From positions 62,001-126,000 of the forward strand of contig NZ_JABAIJ010000008.1 in assembly GCF_012641435.1 (NCBI RefSeq): a stretch of 64,000 bases of DNA, in the 5' to 3' direction. The stretch comes from Rhizobium sp. P38BS-XIX (GTDB lineage: Bacteria > Pseudomonadota > Alphaproteobacteria > Rhizobiales > Rhizobiaceae). The position numbers and the translations under genes were made by a program. The notes beneath the pieces were generated by a model. It was not told where the DNA came from. It did no database searches and was given only the letters and a program-made list of their open reading frames with translations. Positions within the stretch are counted from its first letter, which is position 1, and the number at the start of each line of letters is the position of its first letter. This document shows, piece by piece, positions 17,355 through 26,256 of this stretch.

Positions 17355-18614
17355 ATGAATTCTTCAAAACGCTCGTTGGTGTTCTATGGCTGGTATGTGG
17401 TAGCAGCCGCTTTCGTCATTACATTTGTCGGCTTCGGCAGCGCCTATACGTTCAGCGCGTTTCTGGACCCGCTGCAACATGAGTTCGGTGCCTCGCGGGG
17501 ATCGGTTTCGGCTGTCTTCTCGATGGCTGGCTTCCTGTATTTCTCGTTTGGCATCATATCGGCGCCTCTCGCAGGCCGGCTGGGCGTCAAGACGCTTTGT
17601 GCGATCGGTATGGTCTGCGCAGGGGGAGGGCTGATCCTGGCTGCGCAGGCGCACACGCTTATTCAAGTCTATCTTGCCTATGGCATCGGCATCGGGATTG
17701 GTGTCGGCTGCGCCTATGTACCTGCGCTTGGCGCCGTGCAGCGCTGGTTCATAGCACGCCGAGGCCTTGCATCCGGTCTGGCGGTCAGCGGCATTGGCGT
17801 TGGAACCTTCGTCATGCCGCCGCTTGCGACGTGGCTGATCGGCGGTTTCGGATGGCGTAACGCTTACACTGTGATTGGCGCGCTCACGATCATTTTCGGT
17901 ATTATGGCTGCCTTTGTCCTCGAGGATGAGCCCATTCGCCGCGGACAATATCCCGATGGCATTGATGGCAGTGCCACGGCGAATACGGCTGTATCGCAAT
18001 CACCGACCGACACGTCCGTGCGTGACGCTGTCCGGACGCGGCGCTTTCTGGATCTTTATCTTGCTTCGCTGATGGCATCGCTTGGCGTGTTTGTCCCGTT
18101 CGTGCATCTGGCGCCTTTCGCACGCGATCACGGCATAACGGCAACGACCGCGACATGGCTTGTCGGCGCAATCGGCATTGGCAGCACGCTCGGCCGCTTT
18201 TTTCTCGGTAGTCTGGCGGATAGAATGGGACGAGAACGCTTCCTGATCGGCATGTATGCCGGCATGGCCGTCGCCTTGGTCATCTGGCTGCTCGGCTCGT
18301 CATTCCCGCTTCTTCTGGTCTTCGCGATCGTTTTCGGGCTCTTCTACGGCGGATGGGTTGCGGTTCTTCCCGCCGTCGTCGCCGATATGTTTGGAGCACG
18401 CCATGCAGGCCGGATCATCGGGGTTCTTTACACGTCCGTTGCGATCGGGACGCTTGTCGGCCCAAGCACGGCAGGCTTCGTCTACGATATCAGCCAGAGC
18501 TATACGATTCCCATTGCCGTCGGCGCATCGACAAATGCGCTTGCCGCGCTCATGACACTGCTGGCCGTTCGCCGGGCTGAGGCTGCCAAAACACGTACAT
18601 CATTTGCAGCATAG
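17355..18614 (+). CDS. MFS transporter, monocarboxylate/oxalate-formate-type
   Basis: 419 aa from the ATG at 17355, chosen because AGGTGA (overlapping the amidase stop) fits as its ribosome site; a GTG at 17346 is the alternative. About twelve membrane segments, with FYGWYVVAAAFVITFVGFG at the start and GVKTLCAIGM in the loop, as in OFA/monocarboxylate-type carriers. Tight coupling to the amidase suggests uptake of its amide substrate or export of the acid product. Confidence 0.88.
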   Translation: MNSSKRSLVFYGWYVVAAAFVITFVGFGSAYTFSAFLDPLQHEFGASRGSVSAVFSMAGFLYFSFGIISAPLAGRLGVKTLCAIGMVCAGGGLILAAQAHTLIQVYLAYGIGIGIGVGCAYVPALGAVQRWFIARRGLASGLAVSGIGVGTFVMPPLATWLIGGFGWRNAYTVIGALTIIFGIMAAFVLEDEPIRRGQYPDGIDGSATANTAVSQSPTDTSVRDAVRTRRFLDLYLASLMASLGVFVPFVHLAPFARDHGITATTATWLVGAIGIGSTLGRFFLGSLADRMGRERFLIGMYAGMAVALVIWLLGSSFPLLLVFAIVFGLFYGGWVAVLPAVVADMFGARHAGRIIGVLYTSVAIGTLVGPSTAGFVYDISQSYTIPIAVGASTNALAALMTLLAVRRAEAAKTRTSFAA

Positions 18615-18739
18615 CCGGGTTGCCGGGGCAGACTATAACGGGCTAATCCCATGATGAGCGTGGAAGGGTAGTGGCGTGCTGCGCCAGCGTTGTCGGTGGG
18701 TTCGGATTGTCTGCGCCGCGCCGACGAACCTCTTGGATC

Positions 18740-19183
18740 CTATATCGGCTGCTTTTGGCAGGCACGGATGAGACCGCGCAAAGAGCGACAGACATACCAG
18801 ATAACAATGGCAAACAATCCAAGCAATGCGAGGCCTGAAACGCTGAAGAGCTGGCCGAGATCTGTGTATCCCAGTTGCTTGGGTTCTTCGGGCGGCATGA
18901 ATTGAGAGAAGAAAAATTCTTCGGCACCCAAGAAGAAATTGAACGCAGAAACCGCTCCGAAAGCCAACGAACCGACAAGTCCAATCCAGAACGTGCGGAT
19001 GGCCGAGGTAACATGCTGTTCGAACACCGTTCCGCTCAGCCTGTTGCGTTGCACATACGCGATCGTAACCCCAGCAACAGCAGAAAGGCCAAACGAGATA
19101 ATTCCGCAAAGATAGAGGAGCCAGATCAGGATGGCGATTTTGTTGCCGTTGGTTCCACTTGTGTGGACGGGATTCGAACTCAT
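18740..19183 (-). CDS. Small membrane protein of unknown function
   Basis: 147 aa with three strongly hydrophobic segments (about 16-42, 63-88 and 110-135) separated by short polar loops, one rich in Phe/Glu (EEFFFSQF). It faintly resembles DUF4870-type small membrane proteins (ILIWLLYLCGIISFG near the start), but the match is weak. It lies 82 bp downstream of the LprI-like gene in the same direction. Confidence 0.6.
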   Translation of the reverse strand: MSSNPVHTSGTNGNKIAILIWLLYLCGIISFGLSAVAGVTIAYVQRNRLSGTVFEQHVTSAIRTFWIGLVGSLAFGAVSAFNFFLGAEEFFFSQFMPPEEPKQLGYTDLGQLFSVSGLALLGLFAIVIWYVCRSLRGLIRACQKQPI

Positions 19184-19265
19184 GCTTGGTGATTGCCCCG
19201 GTTTTGACGCGCTGCTTATTCCCAGCTGCTTCCGGTGAAGAGTGGATGTGACGGTGTGGGTATTT

Positions 19266-19961
19266 TCAGCCTCCCGGACATACGTTCGTGAAATTCAGGA
19301 GGTCCTGCTCCGATTCTTTGGCCTGGTCGGCTGCCTCCAACCCGAACTTTCCAATCATGTCATCGTTGCAAATCTTAACCTGAGTTCTCTTGCCGCTATC
19401 CTCAAGCACGCAATATCCGCCATAGGTGGCGTTGCTATCCGTCGACATGCCGGGCAGCTCAAGCAACTTGGTACAGCCGACTATTTCGCCGGACTTCTTC
19501 TGATCGGAAAGGGTCTGGTTGAAGGAAGCGACTCGCCAGTTTGCGTCGCGGACATCAACCGTGGAAATACATTCGGAACTCGAAGCGTCGGCTGGGGTCT
19601 GACACGTGGCCTGGTTGATGATGTACTGCTCATTGCGGGCCAGTACGGTTATCCGGGCGGTATAGATCTGTTTGAGACAGTCTGCGTCCTGGCAAATGGC
19701 GCGCGCATACTGCGCCCAGTTGCGTTGCTCCGTGATGAGAGCCTTCTTGCCGGCATGATCGGCTGCTGAGAGAGCCGTTTTGTAGGTGCGCTGCAAATCG
19801 CTATCGAGATCCGAGAGGGGCCGATCACCGCAGATCATTTTCTCAATGTTGTTTCCCGCCTTGGCGCAATCAAAACCGGCCGCGCGTGCGGGGACTGCAA
19901 GCGCCAGCAATCCGATAAACAGCGAACACGCAAAAGCGCTGGCAGCAAGCCGTAAATTCAT
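19266..19961 (-). CDS. Secreted LprI-like (DUF1311) protein
   Basis: 231 aa from ATG at 19961, which has a GGAGAGGA site and gives a proper signal peptide ending near ARA-AG. Residues about 27-105 form a lysozyme-inhibitor LprI-like/DUF1311 domain: FDCAKAGNNIEKMICGDRPLSDLD, then LITEQRNWAQYARAIC, with paired cysteines. The second half has further cysteines and no known domain. Exported to the periplasm. A broken relative of its middle part is at 55378-55617. Confidence 0.75.
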   Translation of the reverse strand: MNLRLAASAFACSLFIGLLALAVPARAAGFDCAKAGNNIEKMICGDRPLSDLDSDLQRTYKTALSAADHAGKKALITEQRNWAQYARAICQDADCLKQIYTARITVLARNEQYIINQATCQTPADASSSECISTVDVRDANWRVASFNQTLSDQKKSGEIVGCTKLLELPGMSTDSNATYGGYCVLEDSGKRTQVKICNDDMIGKFGLEAADQAKESEQDLLNFTNVCPGG

Positions 19962-20165
19962 TGGGAGTCCTCTCCATCTCGGTACAGACAGTAGCAAGCA
20001 CTTCAAGATTGCGACAATGGTCCTCGAATCGATGAGGTCGATTAACGTATGCATATATCCACACGTCTCGCTGCATCAATGCACTATGGGTGATCAACCA
20101 GGAGTTTTTGATCCAACGGGATGCGCGGAGGTATATCTCGCGCGGCGAGTGCATACCCACTCTGC

Positions 20166-20422
20166 AGAAGTTTGTGACGCAGCCTCAAGCCTGAGCCGGG
20201 CGACATCCTTTTGCGGAGACAGGCCGTTTTCACGACTGAGCTGATTGGGGCTCCCATAGCCGACACCAAAGGCGACCGATGTGGCCGTGCCTTCTCCGGA
20301 TCGTCGACTTTCAGCGGCTTGGCGAAGGTCTCGCGGATCCACCTGAAGGCGACAGCAACGCGCGACAGCGGAGCGTCTGGCAGGGCAATATCTTGCAGCA
20401 TCCAGCCCAACGATCCTTCCAC
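20166..20422 (-). pseudogene. Remnant of an AraC-family regulator, internally deleted
   Basis: On the minus strand 20422-20300 encodes APLSRVAVAFRWIRETFAKP, the start of the DNA-binding domain of AraC regulators of the N-terminal AraC_N type. In a different frame, 20294-20166 encodes VAFGVGYGSPNQLSREN followed by KDVARLR, the second helix-turn-helix and C-terminus of the same family. About 50 residues between them are missing and the frame changes. The sensor domain is also gone. Confidence 0.65.
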
Positions 20423-20424
20423 GG

Positions 20425-20645
20425 GTGAACAGTTCGACGGCCATCACGGTATCCGCGACTATGTCGAGCGCTTCTTTGAGGGATACCACACCGTAAGCCG
20501 TCTCCTTTCTCTCGAGCCGCTTCCCAATGGGCGCACCCGCGCGCGGGTCGACTTCCGGGATGACTTCGGACACGAGGTAGGACAACTGGATATCGCCCTC
20601 GATGAAGCTGGCATGATCGTGCGCATCGACGCTGATCTCGAATAG
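20425..20645 (+). pseudogene. Fragment of an NTF2/SnoaL-like protein
   Basis: The frame ending at 20645 carries a plausible small alpha+beta segment: GIRDYVERFFEGYHTVSRLL, a beta-rich part (RTRARVDFRDDF) and a short end (DEAGMIVRIDADLE), as in SnoaL/NTF2-like ketosteroid-isomerase-type proteins. Upstream, the same open frame runs antisense to the AraC remnant and has no family character, so the N-terminal half seems lost. It is convergent with a TetR gene 7 bp away. Confidence 0.4.
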
Positions 20646-20652
20646 ATCGCTT

Positions 20653-21276
20653 TTAGCTCTTTTCCGGCGCCAGAAGCATTCGGAGGATTGGCGTCAGCAG
20701 TTCGACAAGATCTTCCGGCTTCGCATCCGACAGGGCAGTGATACCAATCGTTTGCCGAAGCATTTGAAAGCCTGAGACCAAAGAAAGCATCAAAGCCGCG
20801 CGTTGAGGCGCGAGATTTCCGTCCAAGGCCGAGGTCAAGGTTTTAAGAGGATTTTTCTCGATCACGCTCTTGGCCAATTCCGCCGCGCGTTCGCTTGATG
20901 CCGACCGAATCATCATCGAGATGCCTTCGAGCGGGTTTCCTCCAGCCTCGGTTATCCCGACGAGAGCCTGGGCAAACGCGCGAGGAAAATCATCGCTTTC
21001 CAGATTCTCTCGACTGAGAATGACAGGTTCCGCATGTGCGGCCGACAGTGCTTCGGCGAACAACTCTTCCTTTGAACCGAAGTATCGATTGACAAGCATG
21101 GCCGTGACACCGGCCCCGGCGGCAATTTCGCGCACACCAACGCCCGTATAGCCGTGCGCCGCAAACAGTCGACGCGCCGAACTCAGGATCTCATCGCGCG
21201 TTACCGCCGCGTTACGTTTGCGGCGGACATGAGGATCGGACTTGGTTTCATCGCCCATTTTGAAACGGCTTTTCAT
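20653..21276 (-). CDS. TetR-family transcriptional regulator
   Basis: 207 aa (a second ATG six codons in, at 21258, is equally possible). Residues about 24-70 are the TetR helix-turn-helix: TRDEILSSARRLFAAHGYTG, VREIAAGAGVTAMLVNRYFG. The C-terminal ligand domain is unremarkable. Usual targets of such repressors lie next door, but the neighbour on one side is a gene fragment, so its original target may have been lost. Confidence 0.88.
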   Translation of the reverse strand: MKSRFKMGDETKSDPHVRRKRNAAVTRDEILSSARRLFAAHGYTGVGVREIAAGAGVTAMLVNRYFGSKEELFAEALSAAHAEPVILSRENLESDDFPRAFAQALVGITEAGGNPLEGISMMIRSASSERAAELAKSVIEKNPLKTLTSALDGNLAPQRAALMLSLVSGFQMLRQTIGITALSDAKPEDLVELLTPILRMLLAPEKS

Positions 21277-21438
21277 TCAATTCGTCGGTATCTGACGTAT
21301 ACATTCGCGGAATTTCTTTTGTCAAAACAGCGACGGGCATTCCCAAACGTTTAAGACGGGATCACTGAAGACAGCCAGCCAAGTGCATAAATCATCCCAG
21401 AGGCCGAGCAGGATCCCGGAGCGAAGCTATTCCCTGAT

Positions 21439-22737
21439 TTAGCGTGACTTTTTGCCAGGTACGTAATCGAGACCGCCGTCAATCTTTGAAGGCCGGCCGT
21501 CGAGGAAGAGTTCGCCTATGCGTGGCGCCGAGCGGGCGACAATCTTGCCGCGCTTGATCACGGCGAGACGATTGGGTTTCAGGCGAAGCGCCTCAAGTGT
21601 GTCGACAGCCTGCAGGACGACGAAATCCGCGTTGCAGCCCTTTTCCAGCCCATAACCTTCAAGCCCCATCGTCTTGGCCGAGTTGACGGTGAGGGCATCG
21701 AAGATCTTCTTCTTGTCTTCGATACCGGCCATCTGCGCGACGTGGATCGCCATATGCCCGACCTCGAGCATGTCGCCGGAGCCCATCGAATACCATGGGT
21801 CCATCACGCAGTCGTGGCCGAAGGAAACGTTGAGGCCCGCGTCCATCAACTCGCGTACGCGCGTCATACCGCGCCGCTTGGGGTAGGTGTCGTGCCGGCC
21901 CTGCAGCATAATGTTGATCAGCGGGTTCGGGATGACGTTGATCCTCGCTTCCGCCATCAGGGGGATGAGCTTGGAGACGTAATAATTGTCCATCGAATGC
22001 ATCGAGGTCAGGTGCGAGCCGGCAACGCGGCCCTGCAGTCCGAAGCGTACCGTCTCCGCCGCCAGCGTCTCGATATGACGGGACAATGGATCGTCGGTTT
22101 CATCACAATGCATGTCCACGGGAAGTCCGCGATCGGCGGCGATCCTGCAAAGGGCTTCGACCGAAGCCCGGCCTTCGTCCATCGTCCGCTCGAAATGCGG
22201 AATGCCGCCGACGATGTCGACGCCCATGTCGAGCGCCCGCTCAAGCGAGGAGACGCCGTCCCTGGCGCGATAGTAGCCATCCTGCGGGAAGGCGACGAGC
22301 TGCAGGTCGATATAGGGCTTGACCCTGTCCTTGACCTCGAGAAGCGCCTCGGCTGTCACCAGTTTGGGATCGGAGGTATCGACATGGCTGCGGATGAACA
22401 GCAGTCCCTGCGTGACGGCGAGATCGCAATAACGCAGCGCACGATCGACAAGCTCTTCCTTCGTCACGATCGGGCGCAACTCGCCCCAGAGCGCGATGCC
22501 TTCCAGCAGTGTGCCCGAGACGTTCATGCGCGGCAGGCCGAGCGACAGCGTTGCGTCCATATGGAAATGCGGATCGACGAAAGGCGGGCTCACCAGCCTG
22601 TCAGTCGCATCGATCACTTCTTTCGCCTCGGCGGTGATCGATGCCTCAATTGCTGCGATCTTGCCGTCCTTGACTGCGATGTCGATGCCCTTGCGGCTAT
22701 CGGGCAGATTGGCATTGCGAATGATCAGATCGAACAT
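21439..22737 (-). CDS. Cytosine-deaminase-like amidohydrolase
   Basis: 432 aa metal-dependent hydrolase of the cytosine deaminase/CodA group. Metal-binding motifs are visible in order: DPHFHMDATL near residue 56, the HVDTSD region, MHCDETDD around 210-220, SHLTSMHSMD, and the late Asp in SFGHDCVMDPW. It deaminates or hydrolyses a cyclic N-containing compound such as cytosine, isoguanine or a similar ring. It is the last gene of the BMP-type importer operon, 15 bp after the permease gene, so it most likely acts on the imported compound. Confidence 0.82.
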   Translation of the reverse strand: MFDLIIRNANLPDSRKGIDIAVKDGKIAAIEASITAEAKEVIDATDRLVSPPFVDPHFHMDATLSLGLPRMNVSGTLLEGIALWGELRPIVTKEELVDRALRYCDLAVTQGLLFIRSHVDTSDPKLVTAEALLEVKDRVKPYIDLQLVAFPQDGYYRARDGVSSLERALDMGVDIVGGIPHFERTMDEGRASVEALCRIAADRGLPVDMHCDETDDPLSRHIETLAAETVRFGLQGRVAGSHLTSMHSMDNYYVSKLIPLMAEARINVIPNPLINIMLQGRHDTYPKRRGMTRVRELMDAGLNVSFGHDCVMDPWYSMGSGDMLEVGHMAIHVAQMAGIEDKKKIFDALTVNSAKTMGLEGYGLEKGCNADFVVLQAVDTLEALRLKPNRLAVIKRGKIVARSAPRIGELFLDGRPSKIDGGLDYVPGKKSR

Positions 22738-22752
22738 GGAAGGCTCCTCGGA

Positions 22753-23694
22753 TTATCTCTCGCCACGGCGATAGGGTTGCATCAGCGCCTGCGGCACGCG
22801 GGCTCGCCTGCTCATCACGGCAAGGGCGACGATGGACAGAATGTAGGGCGTCATCAGGAATATCTGATAGGGGACGCCCTGGACTGCGGTTTGAAGGCGT
22901 AGCTGGAATGCATCAAAGAAGGCAAAGAGCAGGGCGCCGAACAACGCCCGGCCCGGCCGCCAGGACGAGAAGACGACCAGCGCGATGCAGATCCAGCCGC
23001 GCCCCTGCACCATCGTTGGAAAGAAGCTGTTGAAGGCGGAAAGCGTCAGGAAGGCGCCGCCCATGCCCATCAGGGCGCTGCCGGCGATGATCGCGCCGTA
23101 ACGGATCTTCATCGGGTTGAGGCCCTGAGCCTCGGCCGCGTGCGGGTTCTCACCCGCCATGCGGATCGCAAGCCCGATCGGCGTGCGGAAGATGAGGTAG
23201 GCCATGACAAGCGCCACCAGGATCGCAAGATAGGTCGGCGCGGTCTGCGTGAAGAGGGCGGGACCGATAAAGGGCAGGGTGGAAAGCCCGGGGATCGAGA
23301 TCGGCTGGAAGGGCGAGATGGTCGGCGGCGTGCCGGCAACCGGCACCACCAGCCGGAAGATGTAATAGCTGAAACTGGACGCAAAGAGAGTGACGCCAAG
23401 GCCGGAAACATGCTGCGAGAGGCCGAGCGTGACGGTCAGCGCCGAATGCAGAAGTCCGAAAATCCCGCCGGCGATCGCTGCAATCAGAAGGCCGGTCCAC
23501 AGGTCGGCGCCGTGATAGACGGCGAGCCAGCCGATCATTGCGCCGAAGGTCATGATGCCCTCGATGCCGAGATTGAGGACGCCGGCTCGCTCGCAAAGCA
23601 GTGCGCCGAGCGTGCCGAAAATCAGTGGCGTGGCAATCCGCAGCACGGCAGCCCAAAGTCCGGCTGAAGCAATGATGTCGATCAGCGTGCTCAT
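22753..23694 (-). CDS. ABC transporter permease, BMP/nucleoside family (NupQ/YufQ type)
   Basis: 313 aa, about nine hydrophobic segments. Its start PLIFGTLGALLCERAGVLNLGIEG is the hallmark of permeases paired with BMP-family binding proteins for purine nucleosides and related compounds. It overlaps the other permease gene by 4 bp. Inner-membrane half-channel. Confidence 0.92.
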   Translation of the reverse strand: MSTLIDIIASAGLWAAVLRIATPLIFGTLGALLCERAGVLNLGIEGIMTFGAMIGWLAVYHGADLWTGLLIAAIAGGIFGLLHSALTVTLGLSQHVSGLGVTLFASSFSYYIFRLVVPVAGTPPTISPFQPISIPGLSTLPFIGPALFTQTAPTYLAILVALVMAYLIFRTPIGLAIRMAGENPHAAEAQGLNPMKIRYGAIIAGSALMGMGGAFLTLSAFNSFFPTMVQGRGWICIALVVFSSWRPGRALFGALLFAFFDAFQLRLQTAVQGVPYQIFLMTPYILSIVALAVMSRRARVPQALMQPYRRGER

Positions 23695-24740
23695 CGGCGG
23701 ATCCTGTACTGCGTGAAGAACAAGGCGATCAACATGGTCAGCAGCGACAGGGCGACTGTGACATCAGCGATGTAGGTGGGGATGCCGAGGCTGCGGCTCA
23801 TGCCATCGGCGCCGACGAACATGGTCGCGGTGAAGATCGCCGCAAGCACGACGCCAAGCGCATTAAGGTTGGCAAGCATGGCAACGACGATACCGGCATA
23901 ACCGAAACCGGGCGAGAGATCGGTGGTGACATAGCCTTTGACGCCCATCACTTCGATCGCGCCTGCGAGGCCCGCAAGGCCGCCCGAAAGACAGGCGACC
24001 TTGACGAGGGTCGAGCCGAGGCGGACGCCGGCAAAGACGGCACCCGACGGGTTGAGGCCGGCTGCCCGAGACTGCATGCCGAAGACGGTGCGCGACTGGA
24101 CGAAATAGACGATGACGGCGATGGCGATCGCAATCGCAAAGCCGATATGAAGGCGCGAACGCGCGATCAGCTTCGGCAGCATGGCGTGATCGACAAGAGC
24201 CTGGGACTGCGGCCAGCCGAATGCCGTCGGGTCCTTCAGCACGCCGTCGATCAGCATGGAGACGAAGAGAACCGCGATGAAATTCAAGATGAGGCTCGTC
24301 ACGACTTCGTCGACGGAGAAGCGCAGCCGCAGCCATAAAGGCACGAGGATCAGGATCATGCCGGCGATGGCGCCGATCACCATCAGGAGCGGAATGAGGA
24401 TTGGTCCGGGCACACCGGAGAGCATCTTCGACCCGAAGGCTGCAACGGCAATGGCGCCGAAATAGAACTGCCCCTCGGCGCCGATGTTCCAGAGACGCGC
24501 GCGGAAGGCAACGGCAGCCGCAAGTCCGGTCAGGATCAACGGCGTCGCGCGGGTCAGCGTCTCCGTTGCCGAAAGTCGTGAGCCGAAGGCGCCGAGCAGT
24601 ATCCGCCGATAGGCTTCCAAAACAGGCGCGCCGGCAATGGCAATCAAGATGCCGGCAAGTGCGAGCGCTGCGACGATCGCAAGCACGGGAGCAAGGATCA
24701 TCATATAAAGTGGACGGTGTTCGCGCCGTTCAAACCGCAT
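23691..24740 (-). CDS. ABC transporter permease, BMP/nucleoside family (NupP/YufP type)
   Basis: 349 aa, about ten membrane segments. Diagnostic stretches are TETLTRATPLILTGLAAAVAF and LWNIGAEGQFYFGA, and the later RAAGLNPSGAVFAGV. It overlaps the ATPase gene by 11 bp and the second permease by 4 bp, so all are translationally coupled. Confidence 0.92.
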   Translation of the reverse strand: MRFERREHRPLYMMILAPVLAIVAALALAGILIAIAGAPVLEAYRRILLGAFGSRLSATETLTRATPLILTGLAAAVAFRARLWNIGAEGQFYFGAIAVAAFGSKMLSGVPGPILIPLLMVIGAIAGMILILVPLWLRLRFSVDEVVTSLILNFIAVLFVSMLIDGVLKDPTAFGWPQSQALVDHAMLPKLIARSRLHIGFAIAIAIAVIVYFVQSRTVFGMQSRAAGLNPSGAVFAGVRLGSTLVKVACLSGGLAGLAGAIEVMGVKGYVTTDLSPGFGYAGIVVAMLANLNALGVVLAAIFTATMFVGADGMSRSLGIPTYIADVTVALSLLTMLIALFFTQYRIRR

Positions 24741-26256
24741 TGTCGGCCCCGCTCTTTTCCGTCCATTCGCCTGCCATCATCAGCCCCAGTAGCCGCGCAT
24801 CGGCCTCGTCGGCATCGATGGGCGGCGAAAGACGCCCGCCGACGATTGCCTGGATGCGATCGGCCAACCCAATGACCTCGTCCAGATCCTCCGAGATCAG
24901 AAGAACGGCGGTGCCCTGCCGGCGTGCCTCCAGAATGCGCCCGTGAACGGCGGCGACAGCGCCTTCATCCAGCCCGCGCGCCGGTTGGGCGGCGATGAGG
25001 ATGCGCGGGCGCTCATGGAGATTGCGTCCGAGGATCAGCTTCTGCATGTTTCCGCCCGACAGTAGGCGGGTGCGGGTCGCAGCATTGCCGCCACGCACGT
25101 CGAATGCCTCGATGATCTCTTGCGCAAAGGCCATGCCGGCGCCTTTGTCGACCAGACCATGCTTCGAATAGGAGGACAGGCGCTCGAGCACGGCATTCTC
25201 CCAGATCGTCATTTCGCCGATGGCGCCGTCGCGGTTTCGATCTTCCGGAATGCGCCCGATCCCCGCATCGATGACCGCGGCGACGTCGAGATCGCCAACA
25301 GGCTTGCCGAACAGGAGAAGCTCGCCAGACGAGCGGTTCGAGGTGCCGGAGAGGATCTGCCCCAGGCTTGCCTGTCCGTTGCCCGATACGCCGATGATAC
25401 CGAGAACCTCGCCGGCACGCACATGAAAGCTGATCTTCTTCAGGCGTTCGACGCCGCCGCTTTTGAGCGTGATGTCGCGGGCTTCCAGGGTGATATCGCC
25501 GGCGGCGCTTTTCTCGCGGATCGGTCGTGTAACACGATGCCCGACCATCAGTTCTGCGAGCTCGGCCTTGCTGGTCTCGGCCGCCTGCCTTTCGGCGGCA
25601 ACCTTGCCGCCGCGCAGGACGACGATGCGGTCGGCCGTCGCCATGACCTCATCGAGCTTGTGAGAGATGAAGATCAGGGACAGGCCCTGTGCCGCCATCT
25701 GCTTCAGTGTCGAGAAGAGTTTCTCCGCCTCGATCTGTGTGAGAACCGCGGTCGGCTCGTCGAGGATCAGGATACGCGCATCATTGTAGAGCGCCTTGAG
25801 GATCTCCACGCGCTGCTGTTCGCCGACCGAGAGATCGCCAAGGCGCTCATCGGGATCGACCTTCAGGCCGAAGCGCTCCGAGATCGCCAACAGTTTTTTG
25901 CGGGCCGCCGCCGTTTGAGACCTGAGCGACCATAGTCCCTCCGTGCCGGTCATGATGTTTTCGAGCACCGTCAGGTTCGGCGCCAGCGAGAAATGTTGAT
26001 GCACCATGCCGACGCCGGCCCGGATTGCCGCACGCGGCTTGCCCTGCGGCAGTTCCACATTGTGGATGAGGATGCGCCCGGTGTCGGGCACATAGTGCCC
26101 GAAGAGGATGCTCATCAGCGTCGTCTTGCCCGCACCGTTTTCGCCGAGCAGGGCAACGATCTCGCCCTTTGCCAAGGACAAGGAGATATTGTCATTGGCA
26201 ATCGTGCTGCCGAAGCGCTTGCTGACACCTTCGATGGTCAGGACAGGAGTGCTCAT
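24730..26256 (-). CDS. ABC transporter ATP-binding protein, double NBD (NupO/YufO type)
   Basis: 508 aa from ATG at 26256, which overlaps the amidase stop by 4 bp; an upstream start at 26292 would run into the amidase. Two ATPase domains: the first has Walker A GENGAGKTT, signature LSVGEQQRVEILKAL and Walker B ILILDEPTAVLT; the second has a degenerate P-loop (GVSGNGQASL) and signature LLSGGNMQKLILGRNL. This asymmetry is normal in the ribose/nucleoside class. Confidence 0.92.
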   Translation of the reverse strand: MSTPVLTIEGVSKRFGSTIANDNISLSLAKGEIVALLGENGAGKTTLMSILFGHYVPDTGRILIHNVELPQGKPRAAIRAGVGMVHQHFSLAPNLTVLENIMTGTEGLWSLRSQTAAARKKLLAISERFGLKVDPDERLGDLSVGEQQRVEILKALYNDARILILDEPTAVLTQIEAEKLFSTLKQMAAQGLSLIFISHKLDEVMATADRIVVLRGGKVAAERQAAETSKAELAELMVGHRVTRPIREKSAAGDITLEARDITLKSGGVERLKKISFHVRAGEVLGIIGVSGNGQASLGQILSGTSNRSSGELLLFGKPVGDLDVAAVIDAGIGRIPEDRNRDGAIGEMTIWENAVLERLSSYSKHGLVDKGAGMAFAQEIIEAFDVRGGNAATRTRLLSGGNMQKLILGRNLHERPRILIAAQPARGLDEGAVAAVHGRILEARRQGTAVLLISEDLDEVIGLADRIQAIVGGRLSPPIDADEADARLLGLMMAGEWTEKSGADNAV

